64,000 nt of DNA, taken from positions 71,366,001-71,430,000 of the forward strand of contig CM056573.1 of assembly GCA_029721435.1 (NCBI GenBank). The letters run 5' to 3'. Each line of letters begins with the position of its first letter. Position 1 is the stretch's first letter. Origin of the DNA: Gymnothorax reevesii. Lineage: Eukaryota > Chordata > Actinopteri > Anguilliformes > Muraenidae. A program made the position numbers and the translations under genes. Of the stretch, positions 7,420-20,166 are shown in pieces. The notes under the pieces are model-generated. The model was not told the DNA's origin. It saw only the letters and a list, made by a program, of their open reading frames with translations, and ran no database searches.

Positions 7420-10400
7420 ATGGTGTGCAGGCGCATATATAAGCCAGTTGCTGTCATGACGTCAGAATCAATTTGTTCTCCCATTTTGCAGGTAGAAATT
7501 GTGATTGTCACAGAGCTGTTCTTCTATTCATTTAGTTTATTTAGTAAGCTGGGTGGGATACCAGAAAAAGAAATGGATCAGAGGAAATGGATGAATGTAA
7601 GTCAGACTTTGGCAAAGCTTCAGGACATGAGTTCTTGTGAGTCAGATGGAGAAGAAATATCAGGGCTCAGTGATGCGTCTAGGTCTAGTGAATCCGACTC
7701 CAATTTTGAAACTGAATGCGAACGTGAGCCACACGGTAAAGGTATCACAGCTGCTGGGCAAACTAAGCCTTTGATGCCAGGAAGGTCACCAAAACTGGAT
7801 ATTTATTCACGTCATAATGCTAAGGGTTCACAGCATAATTTCAAGTCCAAATACTTTGAAACATTTAAAATTAGCCACAATAGCCAACAAATTGAAGCTT
7901 TAAAGCTCTGACCTCTATACTATTTAATCAATGAAGAATCTTAGCAAAACACCATTTATTGTCCTCTGAATTCTGGAAGTACTTTGAAATGCTTTCACTG
8001 AGGCAACACCTCACAGCTTAAAAGTATTACAAAGAGTGGTGCATTTTTGTCGATAAAGAGGATGCAGTCATATTTCCACGTCATCCATGCCATGATGAAG
8101 GGAGACGCAGTAGCGCAGTGGAGAGCATGGGCTTGACTTGGGATGGAAAGATTCTGTGTTCAAGTCCTTGCCTTAGCCTGTGCAAAGTGTTCTCAGGCAA
8201 AACTCTTCACTTCCACACTGCCTCACTCTACCCAGGTGTACAAATGGGTCCCAGCAAAATTGTCAGGGAAACTTGACTGAGAGCAGTGGGAGAACCCGAG
8301 TTGGACTAGTGTCCCATCGAAGGGGTTTAGCAATACTCCTATTTGCTTCATGTCACAGAAACCAGGGTTAAACACAGGCCTGGTGGGCCTCCAGGCATGA
8401 CCTCCACGCCTGGTTAGAAATAGTCTTTATTCCGTCTGAGCAGCTGCTCATTTTGAAAACAAGAAGGGCACTTGAAAGAGCTCATACCTCCGCCAAGCCC
8501 ACATGTAAGTATTATTGGTTCTGGATCCAGGAGAGTATCATCCAGACCAACAACAGCTGTGATTAGTTCCTCTTTTAGGGCAGATTCTATTCAGTGCTGA
8601 TATTTTCTGAAAATCTGTTCATTACATAAGGACATACCGAATTGTTCCGAATATAAGACAATTCTGGATATGAGACTACTCCCCTTTCTCAAGTCATATT
8701 TTGGAAAAAATAGGGTTTTGATGACAAAATCTTGTTTTAGTCACTAAAGAATAATAATCATCGCAAAAATTTCTTTGAAAATACTGATAAAACAAACTGA
8801 AAGAAAAACCAATATAAAAGATTGCCGGCTGTTGTTTTGCGCCATCTATTGTTGTGAACATGTATTGAGTATAGACTATAAAACGCACACACAGGATGAC
8901 TGTTATTGTTAGAAGCCTAGTCCACGGAAAATACGACGACCCCATTTCTCCGCTGTGACGTGTCTTTAATGGAACGGCGGAGGCGTCAAAGATAAAACAG
9001 GGTCACCTGAGCAAAAGGAGAGGAAATAGTAAACATGCCCGATGGACGAGAGATGTTAATTTACTGAGATTCCGCAGAGAAGTCACTGTTATGTCAAAGA
9101 CGCAGAGTGCATCGTATGCCTGTTCCGTGGATATGTAAAAAGCACCGTTGCCATAAACATATCTCCCCAGCGGGCCACAGTACGAAGTAGATTCCCAGTC
9201 CGTCGTGGAAACATATACTGGTGTACGTGCGATTAGGTCGTGATTGTTTTTAAATTTCATTTGATTTCATTTGACACACTCTTTTTACTTGAACAAAAGA
9301 TTGACCGCGATTCCGTACCATGCTTTCTGTTAACGTTCTGACAAAATGTGGCAGCCCTCCATGCTTAGGGTCGGGCGTGTTAAGTCACCGAACAGGCCTT
9401 GTGGTGACGTGTCTTAAATGGAACACTCGAGGCGTCATAAATCAGACCGGGTCACTTGAGCAGAAGAAAACAAAGGAGTAAACAAGCCCGATGGATGAGA
9501 GGTTCGAATTCTCTTGGATTCTGCTGAGAAGTCGCTTTGACGTCAAAGAGCCAGAGTGCATCGAATGTTCATTTTGTTGCTATAACAACAGCACCGTTGC
9601 TATAAACAACTCTGCCCAGCGAGCCGACGGAAGAATGCTGATTCTCAGTCCGTGTCCAATGCTCATGGAAAGATGTCCAGGAGTACATGCGATTTGGCAG
9701 TGATTTTATTTTTATGAAATTAGATTTTAATTGACTCACTCTTTGTTTAAACAAAAAAAAAAAATGACCGCGATTCAGTAGCATGCTTTCTGTTTACGTA
9801 TTGACAAAATGTGCCTGCCCTCCACTTAGCCGTCGGGCTTGTCTTGTGACCAAACAGGCTCTGCTGTGACGTGACTTAAATGGATCAACGGAGGTTTCAA
9901 ATTCTCCGGCAGCTACAGGTCTCAAAAAAGTTGGGACACTTGTAAAAAGGGGCTTTAAAAGCATTGAATTTCTAAGAGAATCAGCTGAAAGAACATTTAG
10001 CAAGTAATTAAGTTAACTGTCATCTGCTGCGCAACATGATGACTTATAAAAGGGTTGTCATTGAGAGGCTGAGTTTCTCAGAAGTAAAGATGGCCAGAGG
10101 CTCTCCCACCTGTGAAGGCTTGCATAAAAAAGATGTTGAATAATTTAAAAACACTGCTCCTCGGCGTTAAATTGCAAAGGCATTGAAGGTCTCATCATCT
10201 TCAGTACATGACATCATCAAAAGATTCAGAGTAACTGGAAAAATCTCTGCCTGTAAGGGACTAGGCCGAGACCTTTACTGGATGCCCTTTATCTTTGGAC
10301 CCTCAGATGCCACTGCATCACTCACCGGCATGATTCTTGGGATTCTGCAATAATAGAGAAAGAAAAAACATCACTGATTATACCTAGAACTGCCACAAGG

Positions 10401-10607
10401 TCATTCTGACCTCCATTAGTCCCAGTGCAAAAGAATGTAAATGGACTATATAGGGGCTGACTATGGAGCTAGTCAGATTGGCAGCTCAAAGCACTTGACA
10501 GTAGCCTAATACCTCACGTATGCCCATTTATGCAGCACATTCATACACTGACGGCTACGCAAGGCAGTCAACTGCATCTTGGTTGACTGCATTTTGTTAC
10601 TTTTTGA
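7420..10607 (+). repeat. Array unit 3 (left subfamily)
   Basis: Length is 3,188 bp. It has the 163-codon ORF (7420-7911) with private Gly and Glu codons. SINE about 8100-8420 with intact box B. Tc1-like fragment about 9906-10353, with private changes TTGAATAATTT and CTCGGCG near 10135-10165. It retains the GACCGCG variant after the sub-repeat B A-run. It shares TGATGACTTA (about 10036) with unit 1, and the CGAGCC and GTACAT variants with unit 0. Confidence 0.96.
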
Positions 10608-13600
10608 ATGGTGTGCAGGCGCATATATAAGCCAGTTGCTGTCATGACGTCAGAATCAATTTGTTCTCCCATTTTGCAGGTAGAAATTGTGATTGTCACA
10701 GAGCTGTTCTTCTATTCATTTAGTTTATTTAGTAAGCTGGTTAGGATACCAGAAAAAGAAATTAATCAGAGGAAATGGATGAATGTAAGTCAGGCTTTGG
10801 CAAAGCTTCAGGACATGAGTTCTTGTGAGTCAGATGGAGAAGAAATATCAGGGCTCAGTGATGCTTCTAGGTCTAGTGAATCCGACTCCGATTTTGAAAC
10901 TGAATGCGATCGTGAGCCACACGGTAAAGGTATCACAGCTGCTGGGCAAACTAAGCCTTTGATGCCAGGAAGGTCACCAAAACTGGATATTTATTCACGT
11001 CATAATGCTTCGGTTTCACAGCATAATTTCAAGTCCAAATACTTTGAAACATTTAAAATTAGCCACAATAGCCAACAAATTGATGCTTTAAAGCTCTGAC
11101 CTCTATACTATTTAATCAATGAAGAATCTTAGCAAAACACCATTTATTGTCCTCTGAATTCTGAAAGTACTTTGAAATGCTTTCACTGAGGCAACACCTC
11201 ACAGCTTAAAAGTATTACAAAGAGTGGTGCATTTTTGTCGATAAAGAGGATGCAGTCATATTTCCACGTCATCCATGCCATGATGAAGGGAGACGCAGTA
11301 GCGCAGTGGAGAGCTTGGGCTTGACTTGGCATGGAAAGATTCTGTGTTCAAGTCCTTGCCTTAGCCTGTGCAAAGTGTTCTCAGGCAAAACTCTTCACTT
11401 CCACACTGCCTCAATCTGCCCAGGTGTACAAATGGGTCCCAGCAAAATTGTCAGGGAAACTTGACTGAGAGCAGTGGGAGAACCCGAGTTGGACTAGTGT
11501 CCCATCGAGGGGGTTTAGCAATACTCCTATTTGCTTCATTTCACAGAAAGCAGGGTTAAACACAGGCCTGGTGGGCCTCCAGGCATGACCTCCACGCCTG
11601 GTTAGAAATAGTCTTTATTCCGTCTGAGCAGCTGCTCATTTTGAAAACAAGATGGGCACTTGGTAGAGCTCATACCTCCGCCAAGCCCACATGTAAGTAT
11701 TATTGGTTCTGGATGCAGGAGAGTATCATCCAGACCAACAACAGCTGTGATTAGTTCCTCTTTTAGGGCAGATTCTATTCAGTGCTGAAATTTTCTGAAA
11801 ATCTGTTCATTACATAAGGACATACCGAATTGTTCCGAATATAAGACAATTCTGGATATGAGACTACTCCCCTTTCTCAAGTCATATTTTGGAAAAAATA
11901 GGGTTTTAATGACAAAATCTTGTTTTAGTCACTAAAGAATAATAATCATCGCAAAAATTTCTTTGAAAATACTGATAAAACAAACTGAAAGAAAAACCAA
12001 TATAAAAGATTGCCGGCTGTTGTTTTGCGCCATCTATTGTTGTGAACATGTATTGAGTATAGACTATAAAACGCACACACAGGATGACTGTTATTGTTAG
12101 AAGCCTAGTCCACGGAAAATACGACGACCCCATTTCTCCGCTGTGACGTGTCTTTAATGGAACGGCGGAGGCGTCAAAGATAAAACAGGGTCACTTGAGC
12201 AAAAGGAGAGGAAATAGTAAACATGCCCGATGGACGAGAGATGTTAATTTACTGAGATTCCGCAGAGAAGTCACTGTTATGTCAAAGACGCAGAGTGCAT
12301 CGTATGCCTGTTCCGTGGATATGTAAAAAGCACCGTTGCCATAAACATATCTCCCCAGCGGGCCACAGTACGAAGTAGATTCCCAGTCCGTCGTGGAAAC
12401 ACATACTGGTGTACGTGCGATTAGGTAGTGATTGTTTTTAAATTTCATTTGATTTCATTTGACACACTCTTTTTACTTGAACAAAAGATTGACCGCGATT
12501 CCGTACCATGCTTTCTGTTAACGTTCTGACAAAATGTGGCAGCCCTCCATGCTTAGGGTCGGGCGTGTAAAGTCACCGAACAGGCCTTGTGGTGACGTGT
12601 CTTAAATGGAACACTCGAGGCGTCATAAATCAGACCGGGTCACTTGAGCAGAAGAAAACAAAGGAGTAAACAAGCCCGATGGATGAGAGGTTCGAATTCT
12701 CTTGGATTCTGCTGAGAAGTCGCTTTGACGTCAAAGAGCCAGAGTGCATCGAATGTTCATTTTGTTGCTATAACAACAGCACCGTTGCTATAAACAACTC
12801 TGCCCAGGGAGCCGACGGAAGAATGCTGATTCTCAGTCCGTGTCCAATGCTCATGGAAAGATGTCCAGGAGTACGTGCGATTTGGCAGTGATTTTATTTT
12901 TATGAAATTAGATTTTAATTGACTCACTCTTTGTTTAAACAAAAAAAAAATGCGCGATTCAGAAGCATGCTTTCTGTTTACGTATTGACAAAATGTGCCT
13001 GCCCTCCACTTAGCCGTCGGGCTTGTCTTGTGACCAAACAGGCTCTGCTGTGACGTGACTTAAATGGATCAGCGGAGGTTTCAAATTCTCCGGCAGCTCC
13101 AGGTCTCAAAAAAGTTGGGACACTTGTAAAAAGGGGCTTTAAAAGCATTGAATTTCTAAGAGAAACAGCTGAAAGAACATTTAGCAAGTAATTAAGTTAA
13201 CGGTCATCTGCTGCGCAACATGATTACTTATAAAAGGGTTGTCATTGAGAGGCTGAGTTTCTCAGAAGTAAAGATGGCCAGAAGCTCTCCCACCTGTGAA
13301 GGCTTGCATAAAAAAAATGTTGAATACTTTAAAAACACTGCTCCTCGACGTTAAATTGCAAAGGCATTGAAGGTCTCATCATCTTCAGTACATGACATCA
13401 TCAAAAGATTCAGAGTAACTGGAAAAATCTCTGCCTGTAAGGGACTAGGCCGAGACCTTTACTGGATGCCCTTTATCTTTGGACCCTCAGATGCCACTGC
13501 ATCACTCACCGGCATGATTCTTGGGATTCTGCAATAATAGAGAAAGAAAAAACATCACTGATTATACCTAGAACTGCCACAAGGTCATTCTGACCTCCAT

Positions 13601-13791
13601 TAGTCCCAGTGCAAAAGAATGTAAATGGACTATATAGGGGCTGACTATGGAGCTAGTCAGATTGGCAGCTCAAAGCACTTGACAGTAGCCTAATACCTCA
13701 CGTATGCCCATTTATGCAACACATTCATACACTGACGGCTACGCAAGGCAGTCAACTGCATCTTGGTTGACTGCATTTTGTTACTTTTAGA
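10608..13791 (+). repeat. Array unit 4 (transitional)
   Basis: Length is 3,184 bp. The ORF is still 163 codons (10608-11099), but it already has the Ile-Asn and Asp codons of the right block. The codon that becomes a stop further right reads TCG here. SINE about 11288-11608 with intact box B but several private changes (for example TTGGCATGG, CAATCTGCCC, TTCATTTCAC). Tc1-like fragment about 13090-13538. It pairs with unit 2 at the AGCTCC, AAACAGCTG, AACGGTC and ACACATAC variants. It has GCGCG after the B-repeat A-run. Confidence 0.96.
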
Positions 13792-16700
13792 ATGGTGTGC
13801 AGGCGCATATATAAGCCAGTTGCTGTCATGACGTCAGAATCAATTTGTTCTCCCATTTTGCAGGTAGAAATTGTGATTGTCACAGAGCTGTTCTTCTATT
13901 CATTTAGTTTATTTAGTAAGCTGGTTAGGATACCAGAAAAAGAAACTAATCAGAGGAAATGGATGAATGTAAGTCAGGCTTTGGCAAAGCTTCAGGACAT
14001 GAGTTCTTGTGAGTCAGATGGAGAAGAAATATCAGGGCTCAGTGATGCTTCTAGGTCTAGTGAATCCGACTCCGATTTTGAAACTGAATGCGATCGTGAG
14101 CCACACGGTAAAGGTATCACAGCTGCTGGGCAAACTAAGCCTTTGATGCCAGGAAGGTCACCAAAACTGGATATTTATTCACGTCATAACGCTTAGGTTT
14201 CACAGCATAATTTCAAGTCCAAATACTTTGAAACATTTAAAATTAGCCACAATAGCCAACAAATTGAAGCTTTAAAGCTCTGACCTCTATACTATTTAAT
14301 CAATGAAGAATCTTAGCAAAACACCATTTATTGTCCTCTGAATTCTGAAAGTACTTTGAAATGCTTTCACTGAGGCAACACCTCACAGCTTAAAAGTATT
14401 ACAAAGAGTGGTGCATTTTTGTCAATAAAGAGGATGCAGCCATGTTTCCACGTCATCCATGCCATGATGAAGGGAGACGCAGTAGCGCAGTGGAGAGCAT
14501 GGGCTTGACTTGGGATGGAAAGATTCTGTGTTCCAGTCCTTGCCTTAGCCTGTGCAAAGTGTTCTCAGGCAAAACTCTTCACTTCCACACTGCCTCACTC
14601 TACCCAGGTGTACAAATGGGTCCCAGCAAAATTGTCAGGGAAACTTGACTGAGAGCAGTGGGAGAACCCGAGTTGGACTAGTGTCCCATCGAGGGGGTTT
14701 AGCGATACTCCTATTTGCTTCATGTCACAGAAACCAGGGTTAAACACAGGCCTGGTGGGCCTCCAGGCATGACCTCCACGCCTGGTTAGAAATAGTCTTT
14801 ATTCCGCATGAGCAGCTGCTCATTTTGAAAACAAGAAGGGCACTTGGTAGAGCTCATACCTCCGCCAAGCCCACATCTAAGTATTATTGGTTCTGGATCC
14901 AGGAGAGTATCATCCAGACCAACAACAGCTGTGATTAGTTCCTCTTTTAGGGCAGATTCTATTCAGTGCTGAAATTTTCTGAAAATCTGTTAATTACATA
15001 AGGACATACCGAATTGTTCCGAATATAAGACGATTCTGGATATGAGACTACTCCCCTTTCTCAAGTCATATTTTGGAAAAAATAGGGTTTTGATGACAAA
15101 ATCTTGTTTTAGTCACTAAAGAATAATAATCATCGCAAAAATTTCTTTGAAAATACTGATAAAACAAACTGAAAGAAAAACCAATATAAAAGATTGCAGG
15201 CTGTTGTTTTGCGCCATCTATTGTTGTGAACAGGTATTTAGTATAGACTATAAAACGCACACACAGGATGACTGTTATTGTTAGAAGCCTAGTCCACGGA
15301 AAATACGACGACCCCATTTCTCCGCTGTTACGTGTCTTTAATGGAACGGCGGAGGCGTCAAAGATAAAACAGGGTCACTTGAGCAAAAAGAGAGGAAATA
15401 GTAAACATGCCCGATGGACGAGAGATGCTAATTTACTGAGATTCCGCAGAGAAGTCACTGATATGTCAAAGACGCAGAGTGCATCGTATGCCTGTTCCGT
15501 GCATATGTAAAAAGCACCGTTGCCATAAACATATCTCCCCAGCGGGCCACAGTACGAAGTAGATTCCCAGTCCGTCGTGGAAACATATACTGGTGTACGT
15601 GCGATTAGGTAGTGATTGTTTTTAAATTTCATTTGATTTCATTTGACACACTCTTTTTACTTGAACAAAAGATTGACCGCGATTCCGTACCATGCTTTCT
15701 GTTAACGTTCTGACAAAATGTGGCAGCCCTCCATGCTGAGGGTCGGGCGTGTAAAGTCACCGAACAGGCCTTGTGGTGACGTGTCTTAAATGGAACACTC
15801 GAGGCGTCATAAATCAGACCGGGTCACTTGAGCAGAAGAAAACAAAGGAGTAAACAAGCCCGATGGATGAGAGGTTCGAATTCTCTTGGATTCTGCTGAG
15901 AAGTCGCTTTGACGTCAAAGAGCCAGAGTGCATCGAATGTTCATTTTGTTGCTATAACAACAGCACCGTTGCTATAAACAACTCTGCCCAGGGAGCCGAC
16001 GGAAGAATGCTGATTCTCAGTCCGTGTCCAATGCTCATGGAAAGATGTCCAGGAGAACGTGCGATTTGGCAGTGATTTTATTTTTATGAAATTAGATTTT
16101 AATTGACTCACTCTTTGTTTAAACAAAAAAAAAAAAAATGCGCGATTCAGTAGCATGCTTTCTGTTTACGTATTGACAAAATGTGCCTGCCCTCCACTTA
16201 GCCGTCGGGCTTGTCTTGTGACCAAACAGGCTCTGCTGTGACGTGACTTAAATGGATCAACGGAGGTTTCAAATTCTCCGGCAGCTACAGGTCTCAAAAA
16301 AGTTGGGACACTTGTAAAAAGGGGCTTTAAAAGCATTGAATTTCTAAGAGAATCAGCTGAAAGAACATTTAGCAAGTAATTAAGTTAACTGTCATCTGCT
16401 GCGCAACATGATTACTTATAAAAGGGTTGTCATTGAGAGGCTGAGTTTCTCAGAAGTAAAGATGGCCAGAAGCTCTCCCACCTGTGAAGGCTTGCATAAA
16501 AAAAAATGTTGAATACTTTAAAAACACTGCTCCTCGACGTTAAATTGCAAAGGCATTGAAGGTCTCATCATCTTCAGTACATGACATCATCAAAAGATTC
16601 AGAGTAACTGGAAAAATCTCTGCCTGTAAGGGACTAGGCCGAGACCTTTACTGGATGCCCTTTATCTTTGGACCCTCAGATGCCACTGCATCACTCACCG

Positions 16701-16980
16701 GCATGATTCTTGGGATTCTGCAATAATAGAGAAAGAAAAAACATCACTGATTATACCTAGAACTGCCACAAGGTCATTCTGACCTCCATTAGTCCCAGTG
16801 CAAAAGAATGTAAATGGACTATATAGGGGCTGACTATGGAGCTAGTCAGATTGGCAGCTCAAAGCACTTGACAGTAGCCTAATACCTCACGTATGCCCAT
16901 TTATGCAACACATTCATACACTGACGGCTACGCAAGGCAGTCAACTGCATCTTGGTTGACTGCATTTTGTTACTTTTAGA
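13792..16980 (+). repeat. Array unit 5 (right subfamily, twin of unit 6)
   Basis: Length is 3,189 bp. This is the first unit with the TAG that shortens the ORF to 134 codons (13792-14196). SINE about 14472-14792, with box B changed to GTTCCAGTC. Tc1-like fragment about 16278-16727. It shares with unit 6, and in what I compared with no other unit, GAAACTAAT (about 13942), GTTAATTACAT (about 14989), GAACAGGTATT (about 15229), GCATGAGCAG and GCATATGTAA. Confidence 0.96.
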
Positions 16981-19900
16981 ATGGTGTGCAGGCGCATATA
17001 TAAGCCAGTTGCTGTCATGACGTCAGAATCAATTTGTTCTCCCATTTTGCAGGTAGAAATTGTGATTGTCACAGAGCTGTTCTTCTATTCATTTAGTTTA
17101 TTTAGTAAGCTGGTTAGGATACCAGAAAAAGAAACTAATCAGAGGAAATGGATGAATGTAAGTCAGGCTTTGGCAAAGCTTCAGGACATGAGTTCTTGTG
17201 AGTCAGATGGAGAAGAAATATCAGGGCTCAGTGATGCTTCTAGGTCTAGTGAATCCGACTCCGATTTTGAAACTGAATGCGATCGTGAGCCACACGGTAA
17301 AGGTATCACAGCTGCTGGGCAAACTAAGCCTTTGATGCCAGGAAGGTCACCAAAACTGGATATTTATTCACGTCATAACGCTTAGGTTTCACAGCATAAT
17401 TTCAAGTCCAAATACTTTGAAACATTTAAAATTAGCCACAATAGCCAACAAATTGAAGCTTTAAAGCTCTGACCTCTATACTATTTAATCAATGAAGAAT
17501 CTTAGCAAAACACCATTTATTGTCCTCTGAATTCTGAAAGTACTTTGAAATGCTTTCACTGAGGCAACACCTCACAGCTTAAAAGTATTACAAAGAGTGG
17601 TGCATTTTTGTCAATAAAGAGGATGCAGCCATGTTTCCACGTCATCCATGCCATGATGAAGGGAGACGCAGTAGCGCAGTGGAGAGCATGGGCTTGACTT
17701 GGGATGGAAAGATTCTGTGTTCCAGTCCTTGCCTTAGCCTGTGCAAAGTGTTCTCAGGCAAAACTCTTCACTTCCACACTGCCTCACTCTACCCAGGTGT
17801 ACAAATGGGTCCCAGCAAAATTGTCAGGGAAACTTGACTGAGAGCAGTGGGAGAACCCGAGTTGGACTAGTGTCCCATCGAGGGGGTTTAGCGATACTCC
17901 TATTTGCTTCATGTCACAGAAACCAGGGTTAAACACAGGCCTGGTGGGCCTCCAGGCATGACCTCCACGCCTGGTTAGAAATAGTCTTTATTCCGCATGA
18001 GCAGCTGCTCATTTTGAAAACAAGAAGGGCACTTGGTAGAGCTCATACCTCCGCCAAGCCCACATCTAAGTATTATTGGTTCTGGATCCAGGAGAGTATC
18101 ATCCAGACCAACAACAGCTGTGATTAGTTCCTCTTTTAGGGCAGATTCTATTCAGTGCTGAAATTTTCTGAAAATCTGTTAATTACATAAGGACATACCG
18201 AATTGTTCCGAATATAAGACGATTCTGGATATGAGACTACTCCCCTTTCTCAAGTCATATTTTGGAAAAAATAGGGTTTTGATGACAAAATCTTGTTTTA
18301 GTCACTAAAGAATAATAATCATCGCAAAAATTTCTTTGAAAATACTGATAAAACAAACTGAAAGAAAAACCAATATAAAAGATTGCAGGCTGTTGTTTTG
18401 CGCCATCTATTGTTGTGAACAGGTATTGAGTATAGACTATAAAACGCACACACAGGATGACTGTTATTGTTAGAAGCCTAGTCCACGGAAAATACGACGA
18501 CCCCATTTCTCCGCTGTTACGTGTCTTTAATGGAACGGCGGAGGCGTCAAAGATAAAACAGGGTCACTTGAGCAAAAAGAGAGGAAATAGTAAACATGCC
18601 CGATGGACGAGAGATGCTAATTTACTGAGATTCCGCAGAGAAGTCACTGTTATGTCAAAGACGCAGAGTGCATCGTATGCCTGTTCCGTGCATATGTAAA
18701 AAGCACCGTTGCCATAAACATATCTCCCCAGCGGGCCACAGTACGAAGTAGATTCCCAGTCCGTCGTGGAAACATATACTGGTGTACGTGCGATTAGGTA
18801 GTGATTGTTTTTAAATTTCATTTGATTTCATTTGACACACTCTTTTTACTTGAACAAAAGATTGACCGCGATTCCGTACCATGCTTTCTGTTAACGTTCT
18901 GACAAAATGTGGCAGCCCTCCATGCTGAGGGTCGGGCGTGTAAAGTCACCGAACAGGCCTTGTGGTGACGTGTCTTAAATGGAACACTCGAGGCGTCATA
19001 AATCAGACCGGGTCACTTGAGCAGAAGAAAACAAAGGAGTAAACAAGCCCGATGGATGAGAGGTTCGAATTCTCTTGGATTCTGCTGAGAAGTCGCTTTG
19101 ACGTCAAAGAGCCAGAGTGCATCGAATGTTCATTTTGTTGCTATAACAACAGCACCGTTGCTATAAACAACTCTGCCCAGGGAGCCGACGGAAGAATGCT
19201 GATTCTCAGTCCGTGTCCAATGCTCATGGAAAGATGTCCAGGAGAACGTGCGATTTGGCAGTGATTTTATTTTTATGAAATTAGATTTTAATTGACTCAC
19301 TCTTTGTTTAAACAAAAAAAAAATGCGCGATTCAGTAGCATGCTTTCTGTTTACGTATTGACAAAATGTGCCTGCCCTCCACTTAGCCGTCGGGCTTGTC
19401 TTGTGACCAAACAGGCTCTGCTGTGACGTGACTTAAATGGATCAACGGAGGTTTCAAATTCTCCGGCAGCTACAGGTCTCAAAAAAGTTGGGACACTTGT
19501 AAAAAGGGGCTTTAAAAGCATTGAATTTCTAAGAGAATCAGCTGAAAGAACATTTAGCAAGTAATTAAGTTAACTGTCATCTGCTGCGCAACATGATTAC
19601 TTATAAAAGGGTTGTCATTGAGAGGCTGAGTTTCTCAGAAGTAAAGATGGCCAGAAGCTCTCCCACCTGTGAAGGCTTGCATAAAAAAAAATGTTGAATA
19701 CTTTAAAAACACTGCTCCTCGACGTTAAATTGCAAAGGCATTGAAGGTCTCATCATCTTCAGTACATGACATCATCAAAAGATTCAGAGTAACTGGAAAA
19801 ATCTCTGCCTGTAAGGGACTAGGCCGAGACCTTTACTGGATGCCCTTTATCTTTGGACCCTCAGATGCCACTGCATCACTCACGGGCATGATTCTTGGGA

Positions 19901-20166
19901 TTCTGCAATAATAGAGAAAGAAAAAACATCACTGATTATACCTAGAACTGCCACAAGGTCATTCTGACCTCCATTAGTCACAGTGCAAAAGAATGTAAAT
20001 GGACTATATAGGGGCTGACTATGGAGCTAGTCAGATTGGCAACCTCAAAGCACTTGACAGTAGCCTAATACCTCACGTATGCCCATTTATGCAACACATT
20101 CATACACTGACGGCTACGCAAGGCAGTCAACTGCATCTTGGTTGACTGCATTTTGTTACTTTTAGA
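16981..20166 (+). repeat. Array unit 6 (right subfamily, twin of unit 5)
   Basis: Length is 3,186 bp. The 134-codon ORF (16981-17385) gives the same peptide as unit 5. SINE about 17661-17981. Tc1-like fragment about 19463-19912. It carries all the unit-5 twin variants. It differs from unit 5 at a few sites, for example GTTATGTC for GATATGTC and TATTGAG for TATTTAG. Near 20039-20045 the leader reads GGCAACCTC instead of GGCAGCTC, one base longer. Confidence 0.96.

Noticed and set aside
14442..14648. 68-codon plus-strand ORF overlapping the SINE in some units
   Set aside because: It exists only where a substitution creates an ATG just before the SINE. It reads through SINE sequence and is absent from most units.
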